Shown here: positions 27,535 to 40,900 of the stretch, in pieces
Numbering within the stretch: the stretch's first letter is position 1
Layout: every line of letters starts with the position of its first letter
Origin: Rhododendron vialii
Lineage: Eukaryota > Streptophyta > Magnoliopsida > Ericales > Ericaceae
DNA length: 64,000 nt
Assembly (NCBI RefSeq): GCF_030253575.1
Contig: NC_080563.1
Span: 37,055,501 to 37,119,500, forward strand
Reading direction: 5' to 3'
Position numbers and translations under genes: made by a program
Notes under the pieces: model-generated
Told to the model about the DNA's origin: nothing
Seen by the model: only the letters and a program-made list of their open reading frames with translations
Databases searched by the model: none

Positions 27535-27762
27535 CATGGATGATGTTATGCAATGGATACATCAAAAACAAAAAATTTGCTGTCAAGAAAAATTAATCTA
27601 TGTCCTAGGGCACCGACACATGATACTCCAAGATGGGACTCAAGAGGGAGTGTATAACCCGCACCACAATGTGCGGTGGAGAAAGGCCCCTGGAATACAC
27701 TAGGCCATGCCCCAGGGGCACTGAATAATTACCTTGATGTCCAGGGTGCAGAATGATTCCCC

Positions 27763-27782
27763 GGGGGGGGGGGGGGGGGGGG
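27763..27782. repeat. Homopolymer of 20 G
   Basis: An uninterrupted run of G follows CCCC, 212 bp upstream of the RGTA start codon on the plus strand. Its length may be affected by sequencing error. Confidence 0.9.
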
Positions 27783-27923
27783 CGATCTGTAAGGAATAAA
27801 ACCTCAGTGGTGTTTAATCAAATTTGCCTTCCCAAAACGAAAACCACATACCGAAGGAAACAGATCCAGAGGGCCTTCTTCAACTTGTTCCGACGATCAC
27901 CTCCAGTCAAAACATCAGTCCAA

Positions 27924-27927
<4 letters not shown>

Positions 27928-27962
<35 letters not shown>

Positions 27963-28113
27963 AGCGACTCTCTCTCTATCTCGCTGCGAAAAAATGCACG
28001 GCCGTCCACGCAAACCCCCATCACCAGAAGAGGAAAAAGCTTACGACATCAAAGCTTCCAAACTACGCGCCCTCCAATCCCAGTTCCTCCAATTTCACCA
28101 CGACCAGATGTCA

Positions 28114-28158
<45 letters not shown>
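27928..28158. repeat. Two CT microsatellites flanking RGTA exon 1
   Basis: CT runs lie at about 27928-27958 (5' leader) and 28116-28158 (just inside intron 1, starting seven bases after the exon end at 28109). Both are on the sense strand of RGTA. A CA/TA tract follows at about 28170-28195. Confidence 0.9.
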
Positions 28159-28159
<1 letters not shown>

Positions 28160-31100
28160 AAAATATATAATACACACACACACACACATATATACAATCT
28201 ATATATCTACTTGTATACGTTAAAACCACTGTGACTTAAATGCTGTGTTTTTTTTTTTTTTTAGTTTGTAAATTTGCGTTGATCGTTTCAGTTACACGAA
28301 AGAAGCCCTAGAAGTGTGCGCGAAGCTCGTTGAATCGAATCCCGAGTACATCCCGGCTTGGAATTACAGAAAACTCGCTGTCGAATGCATTGTTAGTCAG
28401 TTGGAGAGCGATCCAGACGCCATTAAAGCAATTTTCGGAGAAGAACTAAAAGTGGTACATTTCTTCGAGCCAGATAAGAAAGTGTTACATTCTCGTTGAT
28501 TTTGTGTGCATTGTGTTATTGCTTTCTGGTCCTGTTTGGTTGGTGAGAAACTGATGGGAAAGGAAAGAAATTCAAAATTTGAAAGGAAATTCAAGTTATT
28601 TCTGCTCGAGGTGATTAAAAGTCTGCCAAATGTGTCGATTTGCGTAGCGCATTAATTCTTATGCATCCAGCACGAAACGAACCCACTTAAGACTTGGATG
28701 ATCTGATTGTTGTTGATTTTTGTGTTTTCTGGTCATGTTTGGTTGCTGAGAAACTGTTGGGAAAGGAAAGAAATTCAAAATTTGATCTTTGATTGAACTT
28801 CATATAAAGGAAATTCAGTTATTTCTGCTTGAGTTGAGGTTCAATGCACCTCAGATGTTCCGGTTTTTCGAACCGCTTACGAGCTAGATGTTTGAACAGT
28901 TTCGAACCACTTACTAGCTAGATGCACCTCGCGTTTCTTCGAACCACTTACGAGCTGGATGTTCCGGTTTTTTGTTGTTTTTCTATTGTGTTATTGCTTT
29001 TGCTCCTGTCCTGTTTGGTTGCTGAGAAACTGTTGGTGAAGGAAAGAAATTCTAAATTTGATCTTTCATTAAACCTCCATATGAAGGAAATTCAAGTAAC
29101 CGCTCGAGGTGGTTAAAAAGTGGACTGCAAAATGTGTTGATTTGTGTGCTGCATGAATTGTCATGCATCCAGCAGAAATCAAACCGAACCCACTTATTTT
29201 CCTCTTTTATAGGCTGTGCACTGTCTCTGTATGTTCTGTTTTTTGCTTGAAGCACCTCATGATTTGGATTCAACTGATTGTAAAGTAAATTGTGCCAAAT
29301 AGGACTGCTCAGTTTGGTTGATTTCAGCTAATTTGTTTATTGGCAAATTGGCAATTGAAGAAATGCTAATCGTGAAATTCCAAAGATCAGGTTCTTGTTG
29401 TTCTCGTTGAACTTGGTCGTGTTTGGTTGCTCAGAAAGTGTAGGGAAAGGAAAGAAATTCAACTCCGATTGTTGATTAAACCCTTAGGTAACTCTGCCAA
29501 ATAGGACTGTATGGTGTAGTTGATCTGGTGCAAATTATGTTAATTGGAAATTAGGAGAATTCTTATTGGGAGATGGGAAATCTTATTTTGCCTTATTTTC
29601 TTAGCTTGCTCAGCTGTTAAGTGCTATTAGATTGGGGATTTCCACTAGAAGCAAAAAGATCTTATTTTTGTTCTTTCATGGCATTTCATTTGTTGAAGGT
29701 GCTCCTGTTTGGTTGATGAGAAGGCTGCATTTGTATCAAGTGTTTATGGAGGGATTTGTCACGGGAAAAGAAACATGAGTTAAATATATCTTGTACTTGT
29801 GAAGAAATCCTTTTGTTTTATTTTTACTCCACAAATTATTGATCCCAGTACACCTTAGGAAACAAAAGGGTAGATTCAGCTTTGAAGTTTATCCACCTCT
29901 AGTCAACCGTGCTGAATCGGTCTATTTTTAGTTGTACTGAGTTCAGTGCAGAGGTTGTTTATGGTAGTTGACAGACATACAACTATGAAATATAAAGCAC
30001 TATGTTGCTCTCTCTTTTTCTCTCTCAGCTTTTTCAGTAGCCAAGAGTAGTTGGGGATTGTGTTGAGGACCCATTTGTATGAAACTAATCTGTTTGTACA
30101 CACGTAGACAGAGCGTGCATTAGCAAAGAATTACAAGTCTTATGGGGCCTGGTATCACCGTAAATGGGTATTGAGAAAGGGGCATTCATCAATAGACCGG
30201 GAATTGGAGCTTCTGAAACTGTTCCTGCAGCAAGATACCAGGAATTTCCATGCTTGGAATTACCGGAGGCGAGTACTTCAGGTTAGGGTGATTATTACAT
30301 CGTTCCATGCTGAAATTGTCTTATTTGGTCTTTCTTTCTTCTTTTTTTTCTTTCAGATTTGTAGCACCATTGAAGAACAGATCTGATGAGGAGGAATTAC
30401 AGTTCACAACCGATATGATAAATGGCAATTTCAGTAACTACTCTGCGTGGCATAATCGTAGGTATGCTTCTTTTTGGCAATTTTATTTGGTATTCGATTC
30501 TCTGTTGTCAAAAAGGATTTGCTGAGAGAATACTATCTTGCACCATTGATGGAATATGAAGTTCTTTTTGGCACATTGTTGTTATAGATTTACACTATAA
30601 TGTGATGTGCTAAAGTCAAGCGCTTTCCTAAGGTTCATGATGTGCTAAACCATGGTGCTAGTGCACCATAGTTTTCTCTGAAAGAGGCTTGCTTCTCATT
30701 TTTATATATTGTGCTTATATTCCCTAGCAACTTTCTTAGGCAAAATATTATTGGAACTTGGATGGTAGCTTGAATTTTGGTCCTGTTGAATTTGTAAAAT
30801 TTTGCAATATGGGGTTTTGTGACCTTGTTTCAGTAAAATATTTTGATTATCTGCTCGCAGAAACGTGAGTTATTGGTTACATAATTAAAGACAGAGTGTA
30901 CAAATGGGAGTCTAACCTAACTTTGAACAAGAAGCTAGGATTTGATTCACTTGGGGTGATGAGAACACAATAATTATTCATGAAGCTAATGGAAACATGT
31001 GTATTTCCAAGAATATTTAACCAAATTGGCCAAGTCTCAGAACAAGCAATGGTATCAGCCAGAATAATAAATTAGCTTTCTTTTGGTTGGATACTTGTCA

Positions 31101-34100
31101 TTACGTGATTAGATTTCCAATATCTTTGTGGTTTGTCTTAGTAAACCCTACCTATGTGCATTTGAGCTTAAAAAGGCATTTAGTTTTCTAACCTTTTGGG
31201 CTATCAACCAGTTGACTATAGCAAAGAAAAGAGGGGTCTACCCATGCATAGGGCGCAAAGATGGTTGAAGAAAGTCCCCCATGAACCTTTTGTTGATAAC
31301 AACATTTGTTTCTTAGTTTTGGGGACCTTGACTTTGAAAAGACTGATATAAAATATGCACTCAGTAGCACTATATGGTGTAGACTAAAAAGCATGCTTCT
31401 GCACAGCAAAAGGAATTTGTATTCTACTATTCTTCATTACTCCATATTAACTACATTTTAAAAGGGCATACAATTAACTACCACCCCCGTAGTGACTTGT
31501 CTTGATTTCTGCCGTGGCTTTGGCCCCTCGACCCACAACCTCTGTATACTAACAGCCGTATAAAAATGTAAATATGGCGCTGTGGGATGAAAGTCTTTCA
31601 ATGGCTCATTGGGATAAATGGTTTAGGCATCCTACCAAGCAGAAGAAGTACGATGACTTGTATCGATTAGCCTTAGGTCAATATGTGATGCAAGTATTTT
31701 GTGAACAGTCAATATATATTTGTTTTATTGCATATGACAAGATGAGTAATCCAGGATTGTGATACAAGTTAAGCAATCGAAGTGGAACCATCAGCTCTGT
31801 GGTGATGCAGGAAAAAAAAAAATCATAGATGCAAAAGACTATTGTTTCTTAATTGATGGCATTTTATGATGCAATCCTGCAAGTTCCTTGCTCGCTTTTG
31901 GAAAGCTAATATTGTTTCTATAATTGTGTACGATTATGTCTGCAACTTGGGATGGTAGGCGGATTTCTCAAGCTATCGGATTATGAAAACGGACAGCTCA
32001 CCTTTCATGCTTCTATGCTCTTTGCTCATTCTTGTTTGGGTTATGAATTCCAAAAATAGCAGTTAATGTGTTTATGAATTAGAACAATGCCAAATTTGTA
32101 TCTATACTTCTTGTTAAGGAACTCTTATGTGCGAATTCTGCATGCTATGGTGTACAAAATTGCAGATTGATTAACTTCCAAGTTTTGTTCGAAGTCACCG
32201 TAAGATCCAATGGTGTATACTTATTTGGGGTTGTTGTAATGTTTACTTACTCTTTCTCTTATTTCTTGTGTTCATTGTAACCCTCATCCCTCTGAAGCTC
32301 TAGAGCTCCAATGGGGATGATAGATCTATTGATCGCTGTTGGGCCACACAGCCATGGTTCTTCCACCTGAGTATGCATGGTTCTATATTTTGATGTATAG
32401 TTGTTTGAAAATTGGTTTTGGCATTCACAGAGCACTTATCTTGCATTTAATGCATGATTTCCTTGTGATGTCTCCATCTTTCACGAACTTATTTTTGGTC
32501 ATTTTTTTTACCTAATGGTGCCTAACCATGAAAATTTTGCAGTGTACTTCTGTCTCATTTATTGGAGAATAAGGTTGAAGGGTATTTCCCAAAGGAGAAG
32601 GTTCTAACAGAGGAAAATGAGCTTGCTCACCAAGCACTTTTCACTGACCCGTATGACCAGAGTGGATGGTTTTATCATCATTGGCTTCTCAATCAAATAG
32701 TAAAAATTGAGACACCTCTATTGGTTTATACTTGGCCTCCTCCTGGTTCAAATCTCAAATTATCAGTGGATGGGTGCTTGGATGACAGTCTTCCTTTGTC
32801 TCCTATTACAAGTTTCCATCTTAAGACCGGACAAATTCCTGTAGTTCTTTATTTTAGTGAAGCAGTTGAAGGTGTAAACTCGTCCACAATAACCTTGGAG
32901 TCATCTATACATGATACAAACACGGAGCTAATTTGGTCACCACTTTCAACAAATAACTCTGGAAGGGCCCAAGCTTGGGTGACACATCTAAGCTTTCCAG
33001 AGGAGAAGTTCCATTTTTCACAAGCCAATCCAATAAAGGTCACCATTGGACATTCTGAGGGCATCAAGTCTATTAGCGGTTTTACCCTTAGCCATCCTAT
33101 GTATTTTGAGTTTATAGTATATCTACAAACTACCGCTCCACACCATGCTGATTTGCAAAGTTTAGATATGATTACATGGGGAGATGAAAATTTTCTTACT
33201 TATGAAGTACATCCTAAGGAATCAAGCCAAATTAAATTGTCTGATCCATTGAAGAGCAGTGATGACAATGGGTCGATGGCTTATAGGTGGAATGCAGAGA
33301 CCATAACTAGTGAGATAGCTCTTTTCCGGGAATTGCTGTCAGTGACAGATTGGTAAGTAGGATTCATAAATTAGCAAGTTGAAGAAACTTTTCTTTTGTC
33401 CATTTTCCTCTTATTTTCTCCCATGTGGTTATTGCAGTAAAATTGGAAAGCTTACACTTGCAAGATTGTTGACTGCACTTGATGCAATGATCTCATATGA
33501 CAAGACTTTAGAGTCTAAGGAGGTGGTCCATTTTGAAGAAGTTTTGGAGTTGTATAGTGATCTGATGAAACTGGACCCGCCACATTCTCAGTTTTACAAG
33601 GATGAACACAGCTTAGTCTTGTTGCAGCAGGTGAATGCTTCTTCTCTTTTGTATTTTTGAAGTAAACAGATTGGTTGCAGGATCCTTTATAAAGTTTGTC
33701 TAACAACCTCAGTAGAAGGAAACCTAGTTCATCTCTATAGTATTTGATCTTTTGGTTTATTGTTGACAGTAGTCCCGCTAGCTATTAATTTATGTGCTAT
33801 ATCGCTAAGAATCTGTGGTAACTATTAACTGCTTTTGTTGCAAACCTAAATTTAGCTGTATTTGTTCTGTTTTTGGCTTAATGTTCATCCAGGATATTTA
33901 ATTATTTATTGAGCATTGCTTGAGGATGGTGACTACGGTGTCAGAGAAACAGTTTGGGTTCATGTCAGGAAGATCAACCATGGAAGCTATCTACCTATTA
34001 AGGAGATTGGTAGAAAAATACAGAGCAAAGAAGAAGGATCTCCATATGGTTTTCATAGACTTAGAAAAGGCTTATGATAGGGTGCCTAGGGATATCATAT

Positions 34101-36790
34101 GGTGGGTTCTGGAAAGAAAATGAGTGACCAAAGGGTATATCGAGGTGATTAGAGACATGTATGAAGGTGCCGTCACTACCATTAGATCACCAGTAGGGGA
34201 AACGAGTGAATTTCCTATCACCGTAGGATTGCATCAAGGGTCAATCCTGAGCCCATACCTCTTTGCCTTAGTTATGGATGAATTGACTAGACAATTTCAA
34301 GAGGATATTCCATGTTGTATGATGTTTGCAGATGACATTGTCCTCGTAGATGAAACCGCTAGAGGTGTTAATACGAAACTAGAAATTTGGAGAGAAGCAT
34401 TAGAGTCAAAGGGTTTTCGGATAAGTAGGAGTAAAACTGAGTATATGGTGTGCAAGTTTAGTGGTACCAGTAGTGCGTATGAAGAAAGAGTGATGATCCA
34501 AGACCAGGAGATACCAAAGAGTGATCATTTTAGGTATTTAGGCTCAATTATTAGTAGAGATGGAGAGATTGCTGATGATGTGACCCATAGGATCCAAGTG
34601 GGATGACTCAAGTGGAGAAGCGCTACTGGTGTACTATGTGACAAGAGGGTACCTACAAAATTGAAGGGAAAATTCTATGAAACTGCCATAAGATCAGCGA
34701 TGCTTTATGGGACAGAATGTTGACCTATTAAGAAACAACATGTGAGCAAAACGAGTGTAGCAGAAATTAAAATGTTGAGGTGGATGTGTGGTAAGACTAG
34801 ACGAGACAAGATTAGAAATGAAACAGTTCTTGAGATGATAGGTGTGACACCTATAGAGGAGAAGTTGAGGGAAAATAGGCTAAGGTGGTTTAGGCATATC
34901 TACCGTAGACCAAAAGATGCAGTAGTTAAGAGAGCAGATAGGATAGCTCTAGGTAGCAATGTTACGGGGAGGGGTAGACGTAAATTGACATTAGATGCTG
35001 TAGTGCGCAACGATATGAGTATAATGGGTCTGTGTGAACAAGTGGCACTTGACAGAGTCCAATGGAGGAAACGGATTCATGTAGCCGATCTCAAGTGATT
35101 GGGACGTAAGGTTCGGTTTGGTTTGGTTATTGTTACTTTGAGATCTCTAGTGGATAATGTAAGAAAGAGTATGCATGTCAGAGATTTGTCTTAATTATTG
35201 ATGGTGTTCCGTTACTCAGATTCTCTTCCTTTTTTTTTTTTTTTTGCTTCTGCAGTTGACCTCCAATCCAGAATCTTTGCTGAGGCATTGCTATAATTAC
35301 AGAGACCCGTCACCTTCGAGAAACATTTGTTTGCGACTTTGTAATCTTTCATTATCACGAATTGGTTCTGTTAAGCAATTATTGTGGATCCAAATGCTAG
35401 ACCTCAGCCACAACCAACTTCGCTCAATTGAAGGTAAACTCCTATTAGGTCCTTCTATTTCCCTTAGTTACTACAAAACAGTTATCATAATATGAAAAAA
35501 GTCATCTACTCCCTCCATCTCATATTGTCATATTGTTGGTCTGTTATCATTTGTCATTCCTCTAATTGGATCCACATATAATGTTCTTTTATGAATGACC
35601 TTTTAGATTCTTTCTACCAATCGAAAGAAATAATTATGCCTTGTTCGTTTCCCTTTTTGAAAAAAAAATTCCAACTCAAAAAATACTCATTGCCCCTACT
35701 TCCAATCATTACTCTCCACTCATTACCCTTATCTCTAATCATTATTCTCCACTCATTACCCTTATCTCTAATCCTTATTCTCATTTCTTTCTCTATCTCT
35801 CTCTCCCCTGATTACTCCTACTTTCAATCATTATTCTCATAAAAAATTTCTCGAAAACTCATCCAAACACAGCATTAATTATTTGAAATTTTTTTGGTTG
35901 GTGGAAAAAAAATTCAAACTACAATCACGAAAATATTTTAACATGACTACAAAAAAGGGACAAACAAAATGAGTAGTGGTGAGTATCTTTTTCTCTTCAC
36001 ATGTAAGATTTCAGTACCAAAAAAAGAGAATAATTTTCTTACATCAAGATGCGTACCACAAAATTACAAGTCCCTTTGACCCCATCTATCAACATGTTTT
36101 ATGTATGGTCTGTCTCGAAATTCACCACAAGAAATTTTTTTGACTAAGCAATATCTACCCGGAGAAAAGTTGACAAATAAGTGCTGTTGAAATCTATCAG
36201 GATGGGGGCCAATAAGTCGTGATAAAGCATCAAAGTATCATTAATACCAAGTGCATCTCTTTTCTCCCACCCCCCCGTTGTCGGCTTACTCCCAGTTAGC
36301 ATTAGTACTGTGAAACAGGGCTCTTGATGGTTTCTCGGCAGGCTTTTCTGATATTTTTAAAATGGAAGCAACTGAGTGTTTCAATCTTTTCTTTATGACA
36401 GGATTAGATGCCATGCAGCTTCTTTCTTGCTTGAACCTCAGTAACAACAAAATTGGTAGTTTTTCTGCTCTGGAGCCTCTAAAACAGCTGCAGTCGTTAA
36501 GAGCTTTGAATATCTCGTACAATGAGATTGGTGCACACTCTGTTGACACAAGAAGGTACTTGTGCTCTTCTCCCCTTTCCCATACTGTAGGAAGTGATTG
36601 GAATTTCGGCGAATTTGAAATCGATGGTATTGATTTCACGAATTACTGGGAAGCTTTTTCAATATTTAAAGACTTGAAGTTGACACAGTTAGAAATTATC
36701 GGGAATGTGGTTGCCGAAGAGAAGATTAAGTTATTTCTGGTGAAAGTAATGCCTGCACTAAGATGGCTTGATGGTGTAGAACTGCAATGA
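27994..36790 (+). CDS. RGTA1: Rab geranylgeranyl transferase alpha subunit (plant type with C-terminal LRR)
   Basis: This subunit pairs with a beta subunit and the Rab escort protein to attach geranylgeranyl groups to Rab GTPases in the cytosol. Exons: 27994-28109, 28292-28454, 30108-30268, 30357-30461, 32543-33352, 33438-33630, 35256-35433 and 36402-36790 (2,115 nt, 704 residues). The frame is kept at all junctions. The N-terminus MHGRPRK is conserved. Prenyltransferase-alpha (PPTA) repeats show [30 protein letters not shown] and [13 protein letters not shown] long middle insert domain follows, and leucine-rich repeats close the protein ([45 protein letters not shown]). Intron 3 needs a GC donor (AG|GCGAGT). 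Intron 6 carries an RTE-type LINE. Length is close to the roughly 680 residues of Arabidopsis RGTA1. Confidence 0.93.
28500..29490. repeat. Degenerate tandem repeats in RGTA intron 2
   Basis: A motif of about 90 bp or more containing TGTTTGGTTG, GAGAAACTG and GGAAAGGAAAGAAATTC recurs near 28528, 28735, 29012 and 29408, with diverged sequence between. It lies in the 1.65-kb intron 28455-30107; nothing coding is seen there. Confidence 0.7.
30462..32542. other. RGTA intron 4, nothing recognised
   Basis: This 2.1-kb GT-AG intron holds only short ORFs and AT-rich sequence. No transposon ends or microsatellites of note were recognised. Confidence 0.55.
33907..35190 (+). mobile_element. 5'-truncated RTE-clade non-LTR retrotransposon in RGTA intron 6
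   Basis: The sequence encodes the C-terminal half of a reverse transcriptase in one frame from 33920 to 35098. It includes [55 protein letters not shown], the catalytic FADD box and the downstream [16 protein letters not shown] region. Only three in-frame stops break it (near 34121, 34604 and 34721). The wording is that of plant RTE-type elements. TTAATTATT occurs on both sides (33898-33906 and 35191-35199) as a likely target duplication. There is no poly(A) tail; a GGTTT-rich stretch near 35109 fits an RTE 3' end. It lies in sense orientation within the intron. Confidence 0.8.
35434..36401. other. RGTA intron 7, with a truncated CTCCCTCC motif
   Basis: The intron is about 1 kb. Near 35510 there is ACTCCCTCCATCTCATATTG, resembling one end of a Stowaway MITE without its partner. 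Near 35700-35790 short T/C-rich words (CTCATTACCCTTATCTCTAA) are repeated. No coding is recognised. Confidence 0.5.
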
Positions 36791-37919
36791 TACTTGTTTC
36801 TCTCATACCATATTTGTTGGATTTGATATTCGATTTCTCTCCTATTTCTCAGAAACTGAGCTGTTAGAATTTGCAGATAATTTACCAAAGACAATAATGT
36901 TCCTCAAAACATCAATAGAATGTATGAATATTTTCCCTCCAAATTTTGTCTACGGTCTTATTTCGTTTGTGAATCGTTCACATTAATATCCTTTGTTGTT
37001 TCTTACATAAATGAAATTGCACTGATCATATATTCTTGTTTTCGCCTGTTAAATTTTGGTAGCTTTTACATTCATCAGTTCTGCATCTTTGCTTAATGTT
37101 TGCGCTTTGTTGGGTTTCAACCAAGAAGCTGAGAAAGGCCATACTATATCTTACCACAATTTTCTTTTATTCTTGTAAGCACGTAGTGGTTAAGAGTTAG
37201 AGGGTAGGGCCATAAGGGGACGGAGATGCCGGGTGTAGGATCCTGATGGCTGAAGCGCCCATTTCACGTGTTACATTTAGAAACCATTGTGTTGTATTTG
37301 AGATGTTGATTCAGATTACGATTTTGACCTGATCCATTGTACTAATATGCATATACATATTTTAAAAAAACTCGAACCCACATTGAAGATCCTGTTTCAT
37401 TTTATCGGAATTTCTTACTCTCTTTGAATTCTTGATGCAGCACATCTTGAAAACAAAAAACTGGAGTTCCGTTCAGGAATAGAGTTGGGAAATTAACCAA
37501 ATTAGCTAACCTCAATTCATGTTCTGTTTTGCTACAAGCTCAATTGTGATAGTCTCAAATGATACTCGAGCAAATCTTTTTATTCTGTTCTTAAAACAAG
37601 TAAAGTTCGAACACATAACGGGTTTCCAAGTTGAACTTTATATCTAATTGAGCTTGGCTCAACGTATGTGATTGAAACTCGTTTGAAATAATAGACTTGA
37701 ATAATGAGGAGCCAAAAGTTGAATACATTTTTAAAACTTGCTAGTCAGCTCAGATTCCTCACAGCCCTATTATGTAGCATTTTTTTCTATTACACTTGAA
37801 CAGCCAAAATATGATAAGAAATCAACATTGAAATCGAATGAAAGATAAACAAACAAAAATGCTTTTAGAAGAAACAAGTGAAATTACAAGGACTCAAGAG
37901 CCCAAGCCCTCTTCCTCGG
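36791..37919. other. Spacer between convergent RGTA and TPR genes
   Basis: The two genes end toward each other. The interval should contain both 3' UTRs; AT-rich segments with AATAAT/AATAGA words occur, but no poly(A) signal can be fixed. No repeat or RNA gene was recognised. Confidence 0.5.
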
Positions 37920-40900
37920 CTATGAACTCAACCGTTTAAGTGCCTCTATGGCCGCCGCAGAGGTCATGGGTTCAGGCTGAACCCTAGTTGACTCCTCATA
38001 CGCTGACTTCGCCTCCACAACCATCCCTTTCTTCTCATAACACTCGGCCAAAAAGCAGTACGCCTTTGCATTTTCGGTCCTCAGCTTCACCGACTCAACC
38101 AGGTCTGCAATTGCCGAGTCGATTCGCTCTCCCTGACTACTCATGTCCACCTTCAACTTAGCCCTCTTGAAAAGTGCATCTCCCCTCTCCGCATTAGAAA
38201 GAGACTTTGCCGCCATCGGAGACAGCGCGACGTCAAATGAGTCAAGAGCTGAGGTCCTGAAGCCCTGCAGACATCCATCAAATATCATTTATGTGGTTGC
38301 TTTGGCAAATATAGAAAACAGTAACATATTGGAAGCGTTTTCAAAATATATAAGAGTCAAATACAAACGTTTGGGAAAATGATGTAAAACTTATCTAATT
38401 GAATCAAATCTTAAAAATACACAATGAAACATGTTTAGATTTATACATTGATTCCCGAGTTCATTGAAAGAAAACAAATATAAAGACTGAAATGACAATA
38501 GTCAAGTATTACCAAATAAATTTCAAGAGCATGTTGACGACTAATGGATATTATGTTACTGTTGTTTAGTCAAGCATAGAAACGACATTTTGAAACATAC
38601 AAAAATTCCAAAACTGCAAAAAAGGAGATTGAGAATGTAAGTTGATGGGTATGAAACATGTCAGGCCTTGCTCAAAGTGCCGTGATGCTTAAAGAGCCTA
38701 AAGCTGACCTCGAATTGAGACAAGTTGTACCAGACCTAAGCCTCAGCATGGATAAGTGCAGCTCCAACCTCAACCTAGGAAAACTAGTCCTAATGAGGGT
38801 CCCACACCTCTGCACTTAAGGGCTGTAGAGCAATATCCCAACTGTCCATCTCAGCAATCAATGGTCCAAATTTAAAAAAGACTCTTCCAGGGAAGAGTAC
38901 TCTTCATCCCCGATTCCACTAATGAGGGCCTTAGGCCGGGCAAGCATGATTTAAAGCAGTCGACTTTTAACGGTTTCTTCAATTCCTGTGCGATGAAAGG
39001 ACGTGTCTCAGAAAGGAACCACACCACGTGACCTAAGAGTATAAAGGGATAATGTAGATGGTGGTGCAGAGGTAGCTTCTTCATTACTACAAAATTAAAA
39101 TTGTGGATAATTGTCCAGTAATATCAATTGGTGTGGCTATAATTTGGTCTCACTATATATTCCGGGGTTTGTCATTAGTCCTTAGAAACATTGAAGTTTT
39201 GTAATTCCCACAAGTCGGTCCGAAACATTAGAAAACTTTCAACATTTCAAATGAGAACAAAATTGAAAACACGAGAATATTTATTTGTGCATAAAAAGCT
39301 TAAGGAAAATGATTTTCACACTTCCTTTTTTGTTTTGATTCACATAAATTTACAATATTGCCCTTGGATGTGTGAAAAAGTGTGTTGAAAGAAGGGCAAT
39401 ATAGTAAATTCAAGTGGATAAAGACAAAAAAGGGAGTGTGAATTGTAAAAAAGAGTGAAAAATAATCAAACACAAGTTAATCCTGAAAATGCGGCTGAAA
39501 ATAAGAGGAAATTCTGTTCCATACAAAGAAATTAAACTTATTAAGTGTTGTCCAATAAAATTTTCAATTGGTATTGCCATAATTTTTGTGTTGGTACGTT
39601 TTGTTTTTCATTTGTCTTTATGATAAGTTAATTCATTGAAACGAAAAATCGATTACAGGTTCAAAGGGTGGGTAGTGTTCTAAAAGTCGGCCTAGACGGC
39701 CGCTTAGGCGGCCCACCCACAGCCTATATTTTAGGGGTCTAGGCGTTTATTAGGCGTTTCGTATATTAGTCAGGAATTAGTCGGCTAGGTGGTAACTAGT
39801 CTATATCGTAATTTTAAAAAGTTTTAAGATTAAATGTGTAATGTTTAAGAATACAGTTGTATTAAGTTTTTTTTTAACAAAAATAAAGTATTTACCATTT
39901 AGCTGCTGGAACACCTAGAGACTGCACAAACCAAAACAGTGATTAAGCCACAATAAAACCAAAAACTCTGGTTAAGATCAAACAAAGGCAAAAATTCTAG
40001 GAGAAATCTGCCAATCCAGGCACAACTTATTTGCAGCAGACTTGTTCACATTTCTCCATGAGCTTATGCATGCTCTAATGTTTATTTCTATCTTAGCAAT
40101 AACCCCCTGCATATGATTGGCCTTATGCCTGAAAATTCGGGTGTTTCTTTCTCCCCATAAGTGGTATTGGGCCACTGCAAAAGAAAGCTTGAACACAATA
40201 TCTTGCAACTTCTTTCCTCCTCTATTCATCTTAATCTAATCAACCACATTAGCCAGGGATAAGTACCTCATCTAATCTATATTCCTTACTAGCACATGAC
40301 TCCAAACTTTTGAGGAAAAGGACAGCCAACGAAGTTGTGGCCATGAGATTCTTCACCAGAGCTGCAAAGCACACAAGTACTATCTGCTACAATCCCCCAC
40401 TGTAGATAGTCTTTCTTGGATTGTCATCCACTGGATCATAGCCCACCTTAGAGAACATGGTGAAGAAACCACACTATAAATAACCAAGAAGTTTCAGGAG
40501 TTCTACTCCTTATGACATCCCAAGCGGATTTTGATGTAGTACAGTTGAGGGTATTTGTGCGTCCTTGGTAGGTAGGGTCCTTGAGTCTATAAATAGTTGT
40601 CTAGGCCTCTTTTGCAGAGTGTTTATCATTTTAAAGAACAACGATTAGAGCTTAGACTCTTTGTATTCCCTTTGAGGGATTTTCCCTCTCTTAATCAATC
40701 TATCCTTTCATTTGATTGCATCATTTGATATCAGACTTTTAGGCTCAAACCCTAGCCCTTTCATCTCACCTAACCCTAACCTCATCGGAATATACCTGGA
40801 CGGGCATATCCTAGAATCGCCGGAAAAGTCGTCGAAACCAAAGAGTTGCTGGAAAAATCTCCAAGGAGTCTCATCCACTCTTCTTTTCAGTCAACCCAAG

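Larger units (their letters stand above)
25553..27760. other. Spacer rich in microsatellites and MITE-like elements
   Basis: No gene is recognised. A (TA)n(GA)n microsatellite lies at 25583-25653. Candidate MITEs lie at 26184-26384 and 27015-27534. The tract 26520-26960 is T/C-rich with repeated ATCATTAC-type words. Several ORFs here read only low-complexity sequence. Confidence 0.6.
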
